Assembly: GCA_964523295.1 (NCBI GenBank)
Contig: CAZGAH010000020.1
Coordinates: 1 to 55,844 of the forward strand
Direction: 5' to 3'
From: CAZGAH01 sp964523295
GTDB lineage: Bacteria; Desulfobacterota; Desulfovibrionia; Desulfovibrionales; Desulfovibrionaceae
Length of the DNA stretch: 55,844 bases
Made by a program: the position numbers and the translations under genes. Shown here one piece after another: positions 37,756 through 45,549 of the stretch. Under the pieces are notes generated by a model. The model saw only the letters and a program-made list of their open reading frames with translations. It was not told the origin of the DNA and did no database searches. How positions within the stretch are numbered: position 1 is the first letter of the stretch; the number at the start of each line of letters is the position of its first letter.

Positions 37756-37832
37756 TTGGTGGGCCGTGTGCGACTCGAACGCACGACTCTCTGCTTAAAA
37801 GGCAGATACTCTACCTACTGAGTTAACGGCCC
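37756..37832 (-). tRNA. tRNA-Lys (TTT), with an 8-nt anticodon loop as written
   Basis: The minus strand shows a complete tRNA: acceptor GGGCCGT/ACGGCCC, discriminator A and encoded CCA, D arm ACTC-GAGT, T arm GTGCG with TTCGAGT loop. The anticodon stem TCTGC/GCAGA encloses CCTTTTAA, eight bases, where tRNA-Lys has seven (CTTTTAA). The gene is thus 77 instead of 76 bases. The extra C may be a sequencing error in a C run, decay, or a real insertion. The mobile island ends about 50 bases away. Confidence 0.85.
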
Positions 37833-37930
37833 AACTTTGAAAAGATATACTGCAATTACTCGGATGTCAAGCGTTCGCATGGGCTCTGCCAAGGGGCGCC
37901 ACTCCGCGCCGTGAAGGTCGGGCCGAAGGC

Positions 37931-38635
37931 TCAGGTCAGCCGGATATCCATAGCGCCGGGTGCGTACCCTTTGCATTCCTTGAGCATCCCCCGGATGGAG
38001 CCGGAAAGGAATCGCTGAAGGAAGTCGTTCAAAGGAAGAATCTGACCGTTGATGCGGACCTCGACTTCGGACCGGGCGGCCTTGCAGTCGGCGCTCGTGG
38101 CCGCGCCGGCCACGATTTCGCAGGCCAGTTCGCGGCAGTTGCTGCGTCCGCAGGAGCCGCAGTCCAGGCCTGGCAGGGCGAACCCGCGCGCGAGGATCAA
38201 ATCGGCCAGCGCGGCGACAGAATCCAGAGCCGGAAGACCCGGCAGTTGCACCGGCCCCCAGGTCGCCAGGGCCAGGGCGGAGTCCAGTCCGGAGGCCTGT
38301 TCCGCCTCCGTGAGAAGCAGAATCCGGGGCAGCCAGCCCAGAGACTTGCCGCCCTCGACGATGACCACGTCTGCATCCAGCAAGGGCAGCAGATCCGGGA
38401 TATAGCGCCGACGGCGCCAGAACAGGGACGTCTCCTCGCCGGCAATGGCAGCGCTCGCAGCGTAGACGCGGGAGAGCTGTGCGCTGTCCGTGGCCTCCTT
38501 GTCCAGCCCGGCATGGTGGGTATTCTTGACCGCCGCCGCGACAACGCCGCGGCGGGCGAATTCCTCCCCCAGCGCCAGAGCCAGGCTGGTCTTGCCGGAT
38601 TTTTTGAACCCTGTGAGATTGACGGCGATAGTCAT
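37931..38635 (-). CDS. mobB: MobB-type molybdopterin-guanine dinucleotide protein with C-terminal Cys domain
   Basis: A 234-residue GTP-binding accessory protein for conversion of molybdopterin to the guanine dinucleotide cofactor of Mo/W enzymes. The N-terminal P-loop is TGFKKSGKTSLA (residues 8-19), followed by AAAVKNTHHAG and DADVVIVEGGKSLGWLPRI, all typical of MobB. The C-terminal third adds a cysteine pattern CGSCGRSNCRELACE...ADC, resembling a [4Fe-4S]-binding module found in some anaerobes. The start is ATG 38635 with a weak ribosome site. Moco-dependent formate dehydrogenases are expected clients but none is in the window; the modBAC transporter is further along. Confidence 0.85.
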   Translation of the reverse strand: MTIAVNLTGFKKSGKTSLALALGEEFARRGVVAAAVKNTHHAGLDKEATDSAQLSRVYAASAAIAGEETSLFWRRRRYIPDLLPLLDADVVIVEGGKSLGWLPRILLLTEAEQASGLDSALALATWGPVQLPGLPALDSVAALADLILARGFALPGLDCGSCGRSNCRELACEIVAGAATSADCKAARSEVEVRINGQILPLNDFLQRFLSGSIRGMLKECKGYAPGAMDIRLT

Positions 38636-39046
38636 GGATGCGTGGCCTCGGGTTTGAAGGGTGTCAGATTGTGCGGCGGGAGCAGAGCATCCGCTCGCGC
38701 CGGCCGGTTTGGTGCAGGGCGCGTTGCCAAGACACTATACTTCAGGCAGCGCATAGAATGCAATTGTCCCGAACTCGCCGCACAGGGCCAGAGCAAGGAG
38801 TGCCAAGCCATGGCGGGTTGGCTACGGGCTATATTCCGCGCCAATACACTTCGATTTCGCGGCAATCCCTACCGCCGGACCGATCCCTTTGTCGTACGCT
38901 TCCCCTTTCATGGACCGGAGCGTTCCAGCTACGCGGACCCGGTCTCAGGCGATGATAGCATCGATGGCTTCATCATTCGTACTTCGATAACCTTCGGCCT
39001 CCGGTTTCCGCATCCGGTTGGCTCTTCAGCCGGCGACACGCGACCC
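38636..39046. other. Intergenic region without a confident gene
   Basis: Between mobB and metW ends. An ATG at 38810 has AAGGAG 9 bases upstream and opens a frame (MAGWLRAIFRANTLRFRG...). That frame has no stop before running antisense through all of metW, so it is not called. No RNA or terminator was recognised. Confidence 0.35.
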
Positions 39047-39688
39047 TCATGGCCTTCGCGTCAGCAGAAATATGCCGTAGGTGGCGCGCAGCGTGGGCAG
39101 AAGGTGCAGCACGTGGCCACGCGTGGCGTGGTAGTCGGTGTTGATGGCGGCCTGTTTGAGAATCGTGATGCCCTGGGCGCGGCAAAAGGAGCGGAAATCC
39201 ATCAGGGTGATCACGCGGATGTTCGGCGTCGTGAACCAGGGGTAGGGCAGCTCGCGCGTGACCGGGGCCTTGCCCGTGAGCAGAACCTGCAAGCGGATGC
39301 GCCAGTGGCTGAAATTGGGGAAGCTGACAATGCCGCGCGCCCCCGTACGCAGCATCTCCCGGATCAGCAGCGGCGGATCGAAGACCTGTTGCAGCGTCTG
39401 ACTCAGCACAACGTAGTCGAAAAAGTCATTCGGATAGTCGCGCAGCTCGACGTTGATGTCGCCCTGGATGACGGACAGGCCCTGCCGGATGCAGTGCGCC
39501 ACCTTGTCCTCGTCGCGCTCGATGCCCCGGCCCTGACTATTTTTTTCCCGAGCCAGCCAGCTGAGCAGATCGCCGCGCCCGCACCCGAGATCGAGCACCC
39601 GCGATCCCGGGGTAATCCAGGAGGCCAGGATTTGCAGGTCGAAGCGCATGTCCGCTCCGCCCGTCACGCCGCCGGTCGCGTCGCTCAC
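39047..39688 (-). CDS. metW: MetW methyltransferase-like protein
   Basis: A 213-residue protein of the class I SAM-methyltransferase fold found beside metX in many bacteria. It shows the SAM-binding motif VLDLGCGRGDLLSWLA (about residues 31-46), the acidic GIERDEDKVA, FDYVVLSQTLQQV and the MetW region WRIRLQVLLTGKAPVTRELPY-type sequence. Its start overlaps the metX stop (ATGA). It likely helps or modulates homoserine acetylation in methionine synthesis; the exact reaction is not established. Confidence 0.93.
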   Translation of the reverse strand: MSDATGGVTGGADMRFDLQILASWITPGSRVLDLGCGRGDLLSWLAREKNSQGRGIERDEDKVAHCIRQGLSVIQGDINVELRDYPNDFFDYVVLSQTLQQVFDPPLLIREMLRTGARGIVSFPNFSHWRIRLQVLLTGKAPVTRELPYPWFTTPNIRVITLMDFRSFCRAQGITILKQAAINTDYHATRGHVLHLLPTLRATYGIFLLTRRP

Positions 39689-40872
39689 CGCTCCCCCCGT
39701 CGTACCGCGTGCAGCGTGGTCGTGAGAAAGCCCTCAACGAGTTCGAAGAGCCGCTCGTTGCGCAACAGAAAGGCATCGTGGCCGCACCGGGCATTGATCT
39801 CGCAAAAGCTGACATCCAGGCCATTCTTCTTCATGGCCTGCACCAGCTCCCGCGACTGGGAGGTCGGATAGAGCCAGTCCGACGAAAAGGAAACCAACAG
39901 AAATCGTGCCCTGGTTTTGGCAAAGGCGCCGGCCAGTGAGCCGTTGCCGTGCTGCTGCGCCAGGTCGAAATAGTCCGTGGCCTTGGTGATGTAGAGAAAC
40001 GAATTGGCGTCGAAGCGCTTGACGAATTTCTTGCCCTGATGCCGCAGGTAGCTTTCGACCTGAAAATCGGGCAGTTCCGGGCTGAAATCGTAGGAAAAGG
40101 CGTTCTTGTCCTGCAGGCGCCGGCCGAATTTCAGGCGCATGGCGTCGTCCGAAAGATAGGTCACGTGTCCGATCATGCGCGCCACAGCCAGCCCCATTTC
40201 CGGCTCGGCTTGCCCGTAATAGTCGCCGTGGTTCCAGTTCGGGTCGGCCATGATCGCCTGGCGGGCAATCTCGTGGAAGGCGATGTTCAGGGCGGAATGG
40301 CGCGGCGTCGTTGCCATGGGGATGGCCGAGACGACGTATTCGGGATAACACACGGCCCATTCCAGCACCTGCATTCCCCCCATGGACCCGCCCAGGGCGC
40401 ACAGCAGCCGCGGCACGCCGAGATGGTCGAGCAGGGCTCGCTGGGCCTTGACCATGTCGCCGATGGTCACCACGGGAAAATCCAGGCCCCAGGCATAGCC
40501 GGGCCGTTGCGGATTCTCCGAGCCCGGGCCGCTGCTGCCCATGCACCCGCCGAGCACGTTGGAGCAGACCACAAAATAGCGATCGGTATCGACCGGGCGC
40601 CCGGGACCGACCATGATGTCCCACCAGCCCGGCCGGTCGTCCTCGGGAGAGGAGAACCCGGCGACATGCGCGTCGCCGGTCAGGGCGTGCAGGATGAGCA
40701 CGGCGTTGTCTCCCGCCTCCGAGAGCGTGCCATAGGTCTCGTACGCAAGGGTGACCGGCGTCAGGGTGGCACCGCTTTCCAGCTGCATGGGCGGCCCGTC
40801 CAGCCTCAGGTATTGCCGCTTCACCAGACCGACCCCCGGTCGCGTGGCGTCGTGCTCGGTATATTCGCTCAT
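39685..40872 (-). CDS. metX: Homoserine O-acetyltransferase
   Basis: This alpha/beta hydrolase-fold enzyme transfers acetyl from acetyl-CoA to homoserine in methionine biosynthesis. At 395 residues it has the usual length. The catalytic Ser is in the nucleophile elbow ALGGSMGGMQVLEWA near residue 162; the Asp lies in VSFSSDWLYPTSQSREL and the His in CGHDAFLL near the C terminus. LILHALTGDAHVAG forms the oxyanion region. The operon is metX-metW. Whether acetyl or succinyl is used cannot be told from motifs alone, but the MetX family is clear. Confidence 0.95.
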   Translation of the reverse strand: MSEYTEHDATRPGVGLVKRQYLRLDGPPMQLESGATLTPVTLAYETYGTLSEAGDNAVLILHALTGDAHVAGFSSPEDDRPGWWDIMVGPGRPVDTDRYFVVCSNVLGGCMGSSGPGSENPQRPGYAWGLDFPVVTIGDMVKAQRALLDHLGVPRLLCALGGSMGGMQVLEWAVCYPEYVVSAIPMATTPRHSALNIAFHEIARQAIMADPNWNHGDYYGQAEPEMGLAVARMIGHVTYLSDDAMRLKFGRRLQDKNAFSYDFSPELPDFQVESYLRHQGKKFVKRFDANSFLYITKATDYFDLAQQHGNGSLAGAFAKTRARFLLVSFSSDWLYPTSQSRELVQAMKKNGLDVSFCEINARCGHDAFLLRNERLFELVEGFLTTTLHAVRRGER

Positions 40873-41060
40873 GTGTTCAATCTACGCCAGGCGCAGTCGC
40901 CACGCAAGCCCGGCCAGGCACCACACTTCAGGTTCAGGGAGACGCCGCGCCGCGAGAAGACACGCGCCGTCGATCAGGTAAAGCTCGACGGTCCGGATGC
41001 TGCCCGGCTCCCTGGACCGGGTCGGAGGCTGGACATGACGCGACAAAAGGGAATTTTTTA

Positions 41061-41090
41061 TTGACAATTATCCCTTTTCAAGGAGATAAT
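41061..41090 (+). promoter_or_regulatory. Sigma70-type promoter of infA
   Basis: TTGACA (41061-41066), an 18-base spacer and GATAAT (41085-41090), about 70 bases ahead of the infA start. A good consensus match. Confidence 0.75.
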
Positions 41091-41159
41091 ATCTTTTTAT
41101 GTGCTTGAAAAGCCGCCCCGTAATCAGACCGGGCGGAAACGATCAATCCGGGAGCAGGT

Positions 41160-41378
41160 ATGCCGAAAGAGGATGCCATAGAAGTAGATGGGATAGTGCA
41201 GGAGGCGCTGCCGAATGCCATGTTCAAGGTCGATCTTGAGAACGGGCACAAGGTGCTGGCGCATATCTCTGGCAAAATGCGCAAATACTACATCAGGATA
41301 TTGCCTGGAGACAAAGTCAAGGTCGAACTGTCGCCGTATGACCTGACCCGCGGTCGGATCACCTATCGCATGAAATGA
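41160..41378 (+). CDS. infA: Translation initiation factor IF-1
   Basis: A 72-residue single OB-fold protein that binds the ribosomal A site during initiation. The sequence KEDAIEVDGIVQEALPNAMF, HKVLAHISGKMRKYYIRI and GDKVKVELSPYDLTRGRITY is nearly invariant in the family. It starts at ATG 41160, has its own strong promoter, and converges on the GGDEF gene. Confidence 0.98.
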   Translation: MPKEDAIEVDGIVQEALPNAMFKVDLENGHKVLAHISGKMRKYYIRILPGDKVKVELSPYDLTRGRITYRMK

Positions 41379-41481
41379 CGGGCCGCCTGGCCGGCCATTT
41401 TTCCGGGCCGGTGCGGCACATCAGTCCCGGCCAGTTCGCCTCCTCCAGACAGCCGGTTCATGACGGCATTGACAACCGGCT

Positions 41482-42636
41482 TCAGGGCTTCGCCATTTTT
41501 CGACGGCGTTTCCATTCCCGGCTATCCGCCTTTTCTTCATTGAGCATTTCGCCGAGATGTTCTTCCATGACCTCAATGTTGCGTTCGTATTTTCGATGTT
41601 TTTCACGGTAGAGGTCCTGGTCGAGAAACTCCATCAGCCCGTCCGTATTGCCCGCTTCCATGGCATACAGGCCGATGCTCGCCTGGTAGGGCACTTCGCG
41701 TCCCAGGCCGTTCTGGTAGTCGAGTCGTTCCTGGATGCGGTTTCTGACGGCCTCGGCCTGCGCTCTGGAGGTCTCGGGCATCAGGACGATAAATTCGTCA
41801 CCGCCGTAGCGCCCGACGCAATCGACCTTGCGGACGCAACCGGTCAGGATGGTTGCCATATTCTGCAATACGCGGTCTCCGGTGGGATGGCCGTGCGTAT
41901 CGTTGATCTGTTTGAAATCGTCGATGTCGACCAGCAGCAAGGACAGCGGCATCTGGTAGCGCTTGACCATTTCCACGTCTCTGGCCAGCTGGCGTTCGAA
42001 GCTGGCGCGGTTGCAGAGCCCGGTCAGGGAGTCGGTGGTGGCCATTTTTTTCAAGGCCCTGAAGTAGTAAGCCTTTTCGATGGCAATGGCCGTGAAGTCG
42101 GCGATGGTCGTCAGGATTTTCAGCTCATAGGGAGTGAACGATCCGCCGTTGATTTTGTTGATGAGCTCGATGACGCCAAAGACGCGATTGTTGGCCTTCA
42201 GGGGCACGCCGATGATGGACTGGGTTTTGAAGCCGGTAAACCGGTCGACCCGGCCGGAAAAGCGTTTGTCCAGGGTGACGTCCTCGACGATAACGGCGTT
42301 TCCGGTCTCGGCAATCCAGCCCGCCAGGCCCTCGCCGCGCGGGAGTTGCAGGCCTTGCAGCTTGGCGGCGTTTTTGCCCACCACGATGGTGAAGGTCAGC
42401 TCTCCGGTTTTGGGCTCTCGCAGCAACAGCGACCAGTTCAAGGGAATGAAAATGTTGCCGATTTGCTGCATGACCTCATTGAGGGTCTCTTCGATGCTGG
42501 CTGCCTGGGTGATGGCTTTGCCGATTTCAATAAAAAAGGACAGCCGGACCATATCGTCCAGGTCGCCGCTAAGAAGGAGGCCGTTGTCCATAATCCGCTC
42601 GCTTTCAGCATCGCCACGAAATGTCCGCTCGCGCAT
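41482..42636 (-). CDS. GAF-GGDEF diguanylate cyclase
   Basis: This soluble 384-residue protein is predicted to synthesise c-di-GMP. A GAF sensor domain (about residues 45-195, LPRGEGLAGWIAETG, SIIGVPLKANNRVFGVIEL) is followed by GGDEF (about 205-360) with TDSLTGLCNRASFERQL, the active motif RYGGDEF and an I-site RKVD upstream. The start may be ATG 42636 or 42591; the promoter lies about 37 bases ahead of the first. The C-terminal 45 residues are charged helix. Confidence 0.9.
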   Translation of the reverse strand: MRERTFRGDAESERIMDNGLLLSGDLDDMVRLSFFIEIGKAITQAASIEETLNEVMQQIGNIFIPLNWSLLLREPKTGELTFTIVVGKNAAKLQGLQLPRGEGLAGWIAETGNAVIVEDVTLDKRFSGRVDRFTGFKTQSIIGVPLKANNRVFGVIELINKINGGSFTPYELKILTTIADFTAIAIEKAYYFRALKKMATTDSLTGLCNRASFERQLARDVEMVKRYQMPLSLLLVDIDDFKQINDTHGHPTGDRVLQNMATILTGCVRKVDCVGRYGGDEFIVLMPETSRAQAEAVRNRIQERLDYQNGLGREVPYQASIGLYAMEAGNTDGLMEFLDQDLYREKHRKYERNIEVMEEHLGEMLNEEKADSREWKRRRKMAKP

Positions 42637-42672
42637 GACCGTGCGAAATCTCAGGCTGTCAACACAGAGCGT

Positions 42673-42701
42673 ATACTATACTTGATTTTGTTCATTTTCA
42701 A
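42673..42701 (-). promoter_or_regulatory. Promoter of the GAF-GGDEF gene
   Basis: On the minus strand TTGAAA (42696-42701), a 17-base spacer and TAGTAT (42673-42678). The position suits both candidate start codons. Confidence 0.55.
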
Positions 42702-43162
42702 GCAGGATACCGTCTCGTATCATGGTGCATCAGCCCCTCCCGGACCCCACGGATCGTGTGGGGTGACCGTTGTCATCAACCCTATGTCTGGCGAATGCTT
42801 CAATCCCGAACGGAAATGATGACCAGTACGCAACGCGGTCGGAACGGCTCGGAGGGAGAGTCGCCTCAAGGGCAGCCGACGACGCAGGATTGTGGTCAAT
42901 CACTGTTTTGGTGTTTGCTCAGAAGGGGGGCACTATAGTCAGCACCAGTGGGTGCTTTGGTGGGAGCCGGGGTTGCACAGGTTTTCCTTAGCGCTTCCGC
43001 AAGTGTGAACAAAGGACAGTCACGCACTCTGGCCGGCGGTTTGAACCTGGAAATCCGTTGCCCTCCGGATATCCCCGGCGTAGATTGAACGGGTCCGCTG
43101 CCGGGCCGGCGGCGGGCAACGAGGGGAGCGGGGCGAAAACAAGCCCCGCGTCGAGTTTGTCT
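42702..43162. other. Intergenic region ahead of the permease
   Basis: No gene recognised. A CCCCAC/GTGGGG hairpin (42745-42763) is present. The rest contains short G-rich stretches, and no known riboswitch or RNA was recognised. Confidence 0.35.
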
Positions 43163-44410
43163 ATGCTCTGGTCATATTGGAACGACATCCGGCGTTTTTT
43201 TCGCCTCCTGCGGCTGGCAATCGTCGCCGTGCTCGCCTTCCGGCTGCGCTCGGTGTTCGTGATCCTGGCCGTGGCCCTGGGGATCGCCTCGCTGGCCCTG
43301 ATCGTGGCTGCGGTGGACGGCGCACAGCGCAAGGCCTGGGAGATTGTTGAGTGGTTCGGACCGGACGCGGCCTTTCTGCTCAGTGGGGACATCAAGAACC
43401 GCACCGCCGGCCAGAGGGACCTGACCCTTACCCCGCGCGACGCCCTGCGGCTGCGGCAGTCGCTGCCCGGGGCCTATCTGGTCGTGCCTATGCGGGCCAA
43501 ACGCGACGTGGACCTGCGCTACGGAAACAAAACCCATCAGCTGCCCTCGCTGGTAGGCGCTACCGCCGGCTACGCCACGGCCTGGAACTGGCCCCTGAGC
43601 GAGGGTCGGGATATCAGCGCGCGCGACGAGGCCCTGGGACTCAAGATCGGGCTCATCGGCGACATGCCGGCGCGCGAGCTGTTCGGCGACGCCTCGCCGC
43701 TGGGCAAGACGATCTACGCCGGCGACCTGCCGATCCAGATCGTGGGGCGCCTGGCGTATCGCGGAGCAAGCAGCGGCGGCGGCGCCTCCGTCGACGACCG
43801 CATCATCATCCCGCTCAGCACGCTCACCCAGCGCTTCAACATGGACCGCAACTACTACCGGGCCCTGCGCATCAAATTTCACGAGCCCGAGCGCATGGCC
43901 GACCACGTCGCCAACCTGCGTTCACTGCTGCGCGAGCTGCACGGACTTCGCGAGGAGCAGCCCGACGACTTCAGCATCCTGACCGCAGACGAAATCCTGC
44001 AGTTTCTGTCCATGCTCAAGGGCAGCCTGGTGGCCTTTCTGGGCGTGACCGCCGGCGTGGCTGTGCTGGCAGGCGGGTTCGTGCTCGCCAATCTGTTCGC
44101 CTTGAGCGTGATCGAACGCAAGCGGGAAATCGGTCTGAAAATGGCGCTGGGCGCACGCTCACGCGACATCAGCCTGCAGTTCGTCATCGAAGCCGTGCTG
44201 TTGACCCTGGCGGGCGGGGCCCTGGGCGTGCTGCTTGGCCTGGGCCTCGGCCAGGCCCTGTCCAACCTGGGGGTTCTGGAAATCAGACTTTCCGCCAAGG
44301 TCCTCGTCCTGACCTTCGCCTCCGCCCTGCTCATCGGCCTGATTTTCGGCTTCAAGCCCGCGCGGCAGGCCGCGGCCCTGGATCCCATCGAGGCGCTACG
44401 CAGCGGGTGA
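43163..44410 (+). CDS. MacB/FtsX-type ABC transporter permease without a partner ATPase
   Basis: A 415-residue permease. Helix 1 is near residues 20-45 (FVILAVALGIASLALIVAA). A large periplasmic MacB_PCD domain follows (about 50-270), then three C-terminal helices with the FtsX signature (VLANLFALSVIERKREIGLKMALGARSRDI) and ALRSG at the end. Such permeases work with a LolD/MacB-type ATPase and often a membrane fusion protein in lipoprotein, peptide or drug export, but neither gene is adjacent. The start ATG 43163 lacks a clear ribosome site; an upstream start is possible, with the frame open from 43058. Confidence 0.85.
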   Translation: MLWSYWNDIRRFFRLLRLAIVAVLAFRLRSVFVILAVALGIASLALIVAAVDGAQRKAWEIVEWFGPDAAFLLSGDIKNRTAGQRDLTLTPRDALRLRQSLPGAYLVVPMRAKRDVDLRYGNKTHQLPSLVGATAGYATAWNWPLSEGRDISARDEALGLKIGLIGDMPARELFGDASPLGKTIYAGDLPIQIVGRLAYRGASSGGGASVDDRIIIPLSTLTQRFNMDRNYYRALRIKFHEPERMADHVANLRSLLRELHGLREEQPDDFSILTADEILQFLSMLKGSLVAFLGVTAGVAVLAGGFVLANLFALSVIERKREIGLKMALGARSRDISLQFVIEAVLLTLAGGALGVLLGLGLGQALSNLGVLEIRLSAKVLVLTFASALLIGLIFGFKPARQAAALDPIEALRSG

Positions 44411-44652
44411 TCCCGCCCATCCCCCCCCGTCGCCGGCATTGCGCTTCTTCCGGGCTACAGGACCATATCATCTGCGCGGCTATGATTGAAATTTATAAGC
44501 AACCATATCCTGCCCCTAAACCGAAGCTTCTTGTTGTTTTGACAATATTAAACTTAATCTATTGTTTTTTTTGGAAGAAAGCTCCGTTGCGCTACTGGGT
44601 ACAGTCCAGCTTTGTCCCCAGCCAGAGCGGAACCGGTTTATGGAATTGACCG

Positions 44653-45426
44653 CTACGTCCCTTTCCGGGCAACGACCAGCATTTCGTAGTCCTCGGTCGT
44701 CAGTGCGTCGTTGCGGCTGAAGGCTCCCAGCTTTGCGCCGAGGATGTCGATGGCGGCGAATCCGGCCGTCTTCAGCAGCCAGGTGATTTCCGAGGGGACG
44801 TAGTAGCGCTCGTTGCAGGTCAGGATCTTTTCCTGGCCGAGGTCGTCGACCACGGTGACGACATTGTGGTCGCGAAAGGTCATGAGATCGAAGTTGCTGT
44901 TCGCGCACACGGCGTTGCCCTCCGCGTTCGCCGCGTTGAGGAAATCCTTGACGGAATGGAACAGCGGGAACAGTCCGTTGAGCGTCGTGAAGATCAGCGT
45001 CCCGCCCGGGAGCAGCGCCTTTGCGGCGTTGCAGAGTATCTGCCAGTTCATTTCGTCCGTTTCCATCAAGGAAAACGCGCCCTCGCAGAGCATGATGACG
45101 GCGTGAAATTCCTGCTCGAAGGGGAGCTGGCGGGCGTCATGCTGCCGGAAGTCGACGTGCAGTCCCTGCTCCGCGGCCTTTTCGCGCGCGCGGGCGAGCT
45201 GCGCGGTCGAGAGATCGACGCCGACGACGGCATAGCCCCGCCGGGTCAGCTCGATGGCGTGCCGGCCGGTGCCGCAGCCCAGGTCCAGGATGCGTTTCGT
45301 GCGCTCGAAGCCGAGTTCCTGCTCGATGAAGTCGCACTCGCCGACAGTACCCTGCGTAAACACCTCGTTGTCGTATTGCCTGGCGTAGTTTTCGAACAAC
45401 GCCTCGTACCATTGTTTTTCGGCCAT
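44653..45426 (-). CDS. SAM-dependent methyltransferase, class I
   Basis: A 257-residue soluble methyltransferase. SAM-binding motif I is KRILDLGCGTGRHAIELTR (about residues 44-62), followed by VVGVDLSTAQLARA, the DARQLPFEQEFHAVI loop and LLPGGTLIFTT. ATG 45426 follows GGGGGAAC. The substrate is unknown; small-molecule methyltransferases of the same fold are the closest in appearance. It is a single gene near an RND pump operon with no clear link. Confidence 0.85.
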   Translation of the reverse strand: MAEKQWYEALFENYARQYDNEVFTQGTVGECDFIEQELGFERTKRILDLGCGTGRHAIELTRRGYAVVGVDLSTAQLARAREKAAEQGLHVDFRQHDARQLPFEQEFHAVIMLCEGAFSLMETDEMNWQILCNAAKALLPGGTLIFTTLNGLFPLFHSVKDFLNAANAEGNAVCANSNFDLMTFRDHNVVTVVDDLGQEKILTCNERYYVPSEITWLLKTAGFAAIDILGAKLGAFSRNDALTTEDYEMLVVARKGT

Positions 45427-45495
45427 GCGTTCCCCCGGGATGACGATGCAAGAGTGCTTCGATGCTGAACGCCGTGTCGTGCGCAACGGCAAGGA

Positions 45496-45529
45496 GTCCA
45501 TCCCGACGGCGCGTGCCGTCGGGATGGAC
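45496..45529 (-). terminator. Perfect 15-bp inverted repeat after the RND operon
   Basis: GTCCATCCCGACGGC (45496-45510), a GCGT loop and its exact complement (45515-45529). It lies between the RND pump stop and the methyltransferase start. There is no T run, so it is a stem-loop that may act as a terminator or mRNA end stabiliser. Confidence 0.6.
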
Positions 45530-45549
45530 AGGACCCGTACAGGAAAGGA

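Noticed and set aside
38810..39871. Plus-strand frame starting MAGWLRAIF with an AAGGAG ribosome site
   Set aside because: It runs without a stop antisense through metW and into metX, has no family signal after the first 80 residues, and conflicts with two clear genes.
40882..41067. Minus-strand 61-codon frame ahead of metX
   Set aside because: It needs a TTG start inside the infA promoter, has no good ribosome site and no recognisable family.
42702..43162. SRP RNA, RNase P RNA or 6S RNA in the G-rich spacer
   Set aside because: No characteristic core motifs of these RNAs could be found.
44482..44649. 55-codon frame (MIEIYKQPYPAPKP) between permease and methyltransferase
   Set aside because: Short, no clear ribosome site, and composition suggests random AT-rich spacer.
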